Below are positions 6,012 to 7,750 of a stretch of DNA of 7,750 nucleotides, one piece after another. The stretch comes from an uncultured Fusobacterium sp. (GTDB lineage: Bacteria > Fusobacteriota > Fusobacteriia > Fusobacteriales > Fusobacteriaceae). Under the pieces are notes generated by a model, which saw nothing but the letters and a program-made list of their open reading frames with translations, was not told where the DNA came from and searched no databases. The stretch's first letter is position 1, and every line of letters starts with the position of its first letter. Position numbers and translations under genes: made by a program. The DNA is taken from NCBI GenBank assembly GCA_900542625.1, contig UQOH01000087.1, positions 1 through 7,750 on the forward strand. Direction: 5' to 3'.

Positions 6012-6659
6012 TTATTTTTTAATCCAACAATAGCTATTTCTCGGTCTTCCTATTTTTTGATAATTTATTTTTAAATCAACCAGTTTAATTTCCACTAAAT
6101 GATTCATATACTTATTTACTGTTTGAGCCGCTAATCCTGTAATTTCTGAAATTTCTTCGATTGTACTATATCCATTTAATAAAAGCATCTTTTCTTCTAT
6201 TAAAGAAATGGTATTTGTATTTATTCCTTTTTTATAATCTCCGTATTTTTCTTTTTTTATTTCTGGAACAGAATCTAAAATTTCTTTTGTGTACCTTTTT
6301 TTATTTAGATGAACATTGACTCTTGAATATAAATCAAGTACTTTAATTGGTTTAATTGCAAAATCATTAGCTCCTGTAGCAAAAAATTCTTCTGCGATAT
6401 TCTCAACGCCTTCAATAGTTAATGCAATAATTGGAACATTTTCATCAAGCTGTCTGATAAGCTTAACTCCTGTTACACCATTTATATAAGGCATGTGGTA
6501 ATCAATTATAATAATATCAGGTTTATTCACAGTAACTATTTTTAATGCCTCTTCTACTGCAAGAGCAGTGTATACTTCCCAATCTTTCATTAAAAAAAAT
6601 TCTGAAACAGCAAATAATATTTCTTTGGAATCATCTATAATTAAAATTTTATTTTTCAT
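6012..6659 (-). CDS. Two-component response regulator, CheY-like receiver with DcuR/CitB-like HTH output
   Basis: A 215-residue cytosolic regulator. The receiver (about 1-120) has the acidic pair D9-D10, phospho-acceptor D53 in IIIIDYHMP, T81 and K103 in KPIKVLDL, so it should be phosphorylated normally. A linker (about 123-148) leads to an HTH region (about 149-213). STIEEISEITGLAAQTVNKYMNHLVE is a helix-turn-helix, and LVDLKINYQKIGRPRNSYCW resembles the closing 'GxxGRPxxxY' segment of the DcuR/CitB/MalR regulators. Those family members control uptake and use of citrate, malate and other C4-dicarboxylates, but the target here is unknown and cannot be read from neighbours. The start overlaps the kinase gene by 11 bases and has AGGGAGG (6669-6675) nine bases upstream, inside that gene, so the two are co-translated. 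Family call is firm for the receiver and good for the output domain. Confidence 0.9.
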   Translation of the reverse strand: MKNKILIIDDSKEILFAVSEFFLMKDWEVYTALAVEEALKIVTVNKPDIIIIDYHMPYINGVTGVKLIRQLDENVPIIALTIEGVENIAEEFFATGANDFAIKPIKVLDLYSRVNVHLNKKRYTKEILDSVPEIKKEKYGDYKKGINTNTISLIEEKMLLLNGYSTIEEISEITGLAAQTVNKYMNHLVEIKLVDLKINYQKIGRPRNSYCWIKK

Positions 6660-7750
6660 CTGTCAAAACCTCCCTCTGCATAATTATATATGCTCCAGCT
6701 CCAATTGTTTTTTTATTAGTAATACATATTTTACAATTATGTTCTTCCATAACTGTTTTTACAAAATTAAGTCCAACTCCACTGGATTTTTTTGTAGAAA
6801 ACCCTTTGATAAAAATATTTTTAAGATCTTTTTCTGATATTCCTTTTCCATTATCTTCTATTTTTATCAATATTAACTTTTTATAATTTTTTATTGTCAG
6901 CGAAATTTTATTTTCAGGTTTTTCACTATCAAAAGCTTCATAAGAATTAATGATAAGATTTGTTATAGCTCTTGAAAATACTATTTTATTAACTTTTACT
7001 TTTTTATTTTTACAAAAATTCTCATAACTAATATAATTTATACATTTATGTGTAGAAAGATAAGATAAAATAAATGTAAAAACTTTATCTATTTCAATTG
7101 CATTTTTATGAGTATCTCTTAAAATTTCAGAAATCATTATGTTACAACGTTCTAAAGATTTTTCTATTCTTTGATAATAATCTTTTACCTTCTCATTTTC
7201 TTCCTGCATATCAAGAATTTCTATAAGAGTACCTATTGAAAATAATGGAGTTTTTAAATCATGTACAAGATACTGTATTTCTTTTAAGTATCTGTTTTCA
7301 ATTTCTTGTATTTTTAAATCAGCTAACGTTTTATTCATCTTTTTTTCTTTTAAGTATAAACGTTTAGTTCTTTCCTGATCAAAGAAAATTAAAAGGAGCG
7401 TAATGGAAAATATAAAAAATAGAATAAAAAACAGAAATCCTATTAAATCAAGAACACGTTCTGCCTGCATTAATTCTGAAATATTTTTTAAATCAAAAGA
7501 AATTTCTCCTGTTGATTTATAGTCTAACATAGAAAAATACTGTGTAATATCAAGCCATTGTATTCCTGTAAAAATTAGAAATAAAACTAAGTTTCTTTTT
7601 AATAAATTTATTTTTTTAAATCTAGAACTTGAATGAAAAGCAAGATAAGTCATTTCTAAAATAGCAACTTTCCCAAAATAATATTCCGGCAAATCCGCCA
7701 ACGCTCCATTGACCAGACACATTTCCCTTTGCTGTACAATTCTCATAACT
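6649..7750 (-). CDS. Sensor histidine kinase, membrane-bound (N-terminus cut by right window edge)
   Basis: The frame is still open at the window edge. The first methionine visible is at 7746 (counted as residue 1 here) and the true start may lie outside. Clear membrane segments are at about 51-65 and 101-122, with about 35 residues between them, and 22-37 may be the end of another. A coiled linker (123-157) leads to the HisKA dimerisation helix with phospho-acceptor H162 in LVHDLKTPL. The ATPase domain has the N-box NLIINSYEAF (263-272), G1 box EDNGKGIS (297-304), F-box KGFSTKK (314-320) and G2 box SGVGLNFVK (322-330). All catalytic motifs are present. There is no PAS or HAMP domain in the visible part. 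It should sense a signal in or at the membrane and phosphorylate the regulator encoded by the overlapping next gene. Confidence 0.9.
   Translation of the reverse strand, partial: VMRIVQQREMCLVNGALADLPEYYFGKVAILEMTYLAFHSSSRFKKINLLKRNLVLFLIFTGIQWLDITQYFSMLDYKSTGEISFDLKNISELMQAERVLDLIGFLFFILFFIFSITLLLIFFDQERTKRLYLKEKKMNKTLADLKIQEIENRYLKEIQYLVHDLKTPLFSIGTLIEILDMQEENEKVKDYYQRIEKSLERCNIMISEILRDTHKNAIEIDKVFTFILSYLSTHKCINYISYENFCKNKKVKVNKIVFSRAITNLIINSYEAFDSEKPENKISLTIKNYKKLILIKIEDNGKGISEKDLKNIFIKGFSTKKSSGVGLNFVKTVMEEHNCKICITNKKTIGAGAYIIMQREVLTDEK

Noticed and set aside
1..7750. CRISPR array, tRNA or rRNA gene, insertion sequence or phage module
   Set aside because: No spaced direct repeats, cloverleaf-like sequence, transposase or phage-type protein could be seen on either strand.

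Overview
The window reads as an ordinary stretch of a low-GC, AT-rich bacterial chromosome. Genes are tightly packed, Shine-Dalgarno sites are strong (AGGAGG-like), extended -10 promoters (TGnTATAAT type) recur, and convergent genes share short hairpin terminators. A bactofilin, a membrane-anchored M23 peptidase, HU proteins and a TIGR03905-like TSCPD protein together suggest an anaerobe of the Fusobacterium type. A clostridial relative cannot be excluded without a database search, so this assignment is inference.

Layout from left to right. Positions 3-209 (+) hold the C-terminal end of a divergent HU/IHF-family DNA-binding protein cut by the window edge. A shared hairpin at 214-235 separates it from a convergent metallo-beta-lactamase-fold hydrolase of the COG1237 type (249-1079, -). 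A divergent promoter region (1103-1160) separates that hydrolase from proC (1201-2007, +), the last enzyme of proline synthesis. A near-consensus promoter (2032-2060) then drives a two-gene envelope operon: a membrane-anchored LytM/M23 peptidase starting at TTG 2120, and a bactofilin (2965-3387) whose start lies 61 bases inside the peptidase gene.

A shared terminator (3399-3432) is followed on the minus strand by an HU gene (3437-3715) with its own promoter. Upstream of it, also on the minus strand, is an apparent three-gene operon: two short CHR-family (chromate-transporter-like) half proteins (5148-4597 and 4603-4073) and a four-cysteine TSCPD protein (4041-3802). A second divergent promoter region (5201-5277) leads to a YczE/YitT-like membrane protein (5314-5967, +).

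A third shared terminator (5980-6003) closes that gene and faces a two-component system on the minus strand. This consists of a membrane histidine kinase cut by the right edge (6649-7750) and an overlapping response regulator with a DcuR/CitB-like output domain (6012-6659). The two-component block is clearly more AT-rich than its neighbours.

I see no RNA gene, insertion sequence, CRISPR array or phage gene. I did not find an obviously new multi-gene system. The points most worth a second look are the overlapping peptidase-bactofilin pair, the TSCPD protein attached to the CHR pair, the unusual kinase/regulator pairing in an AT-rich block, and the divergent second HU-like protein.
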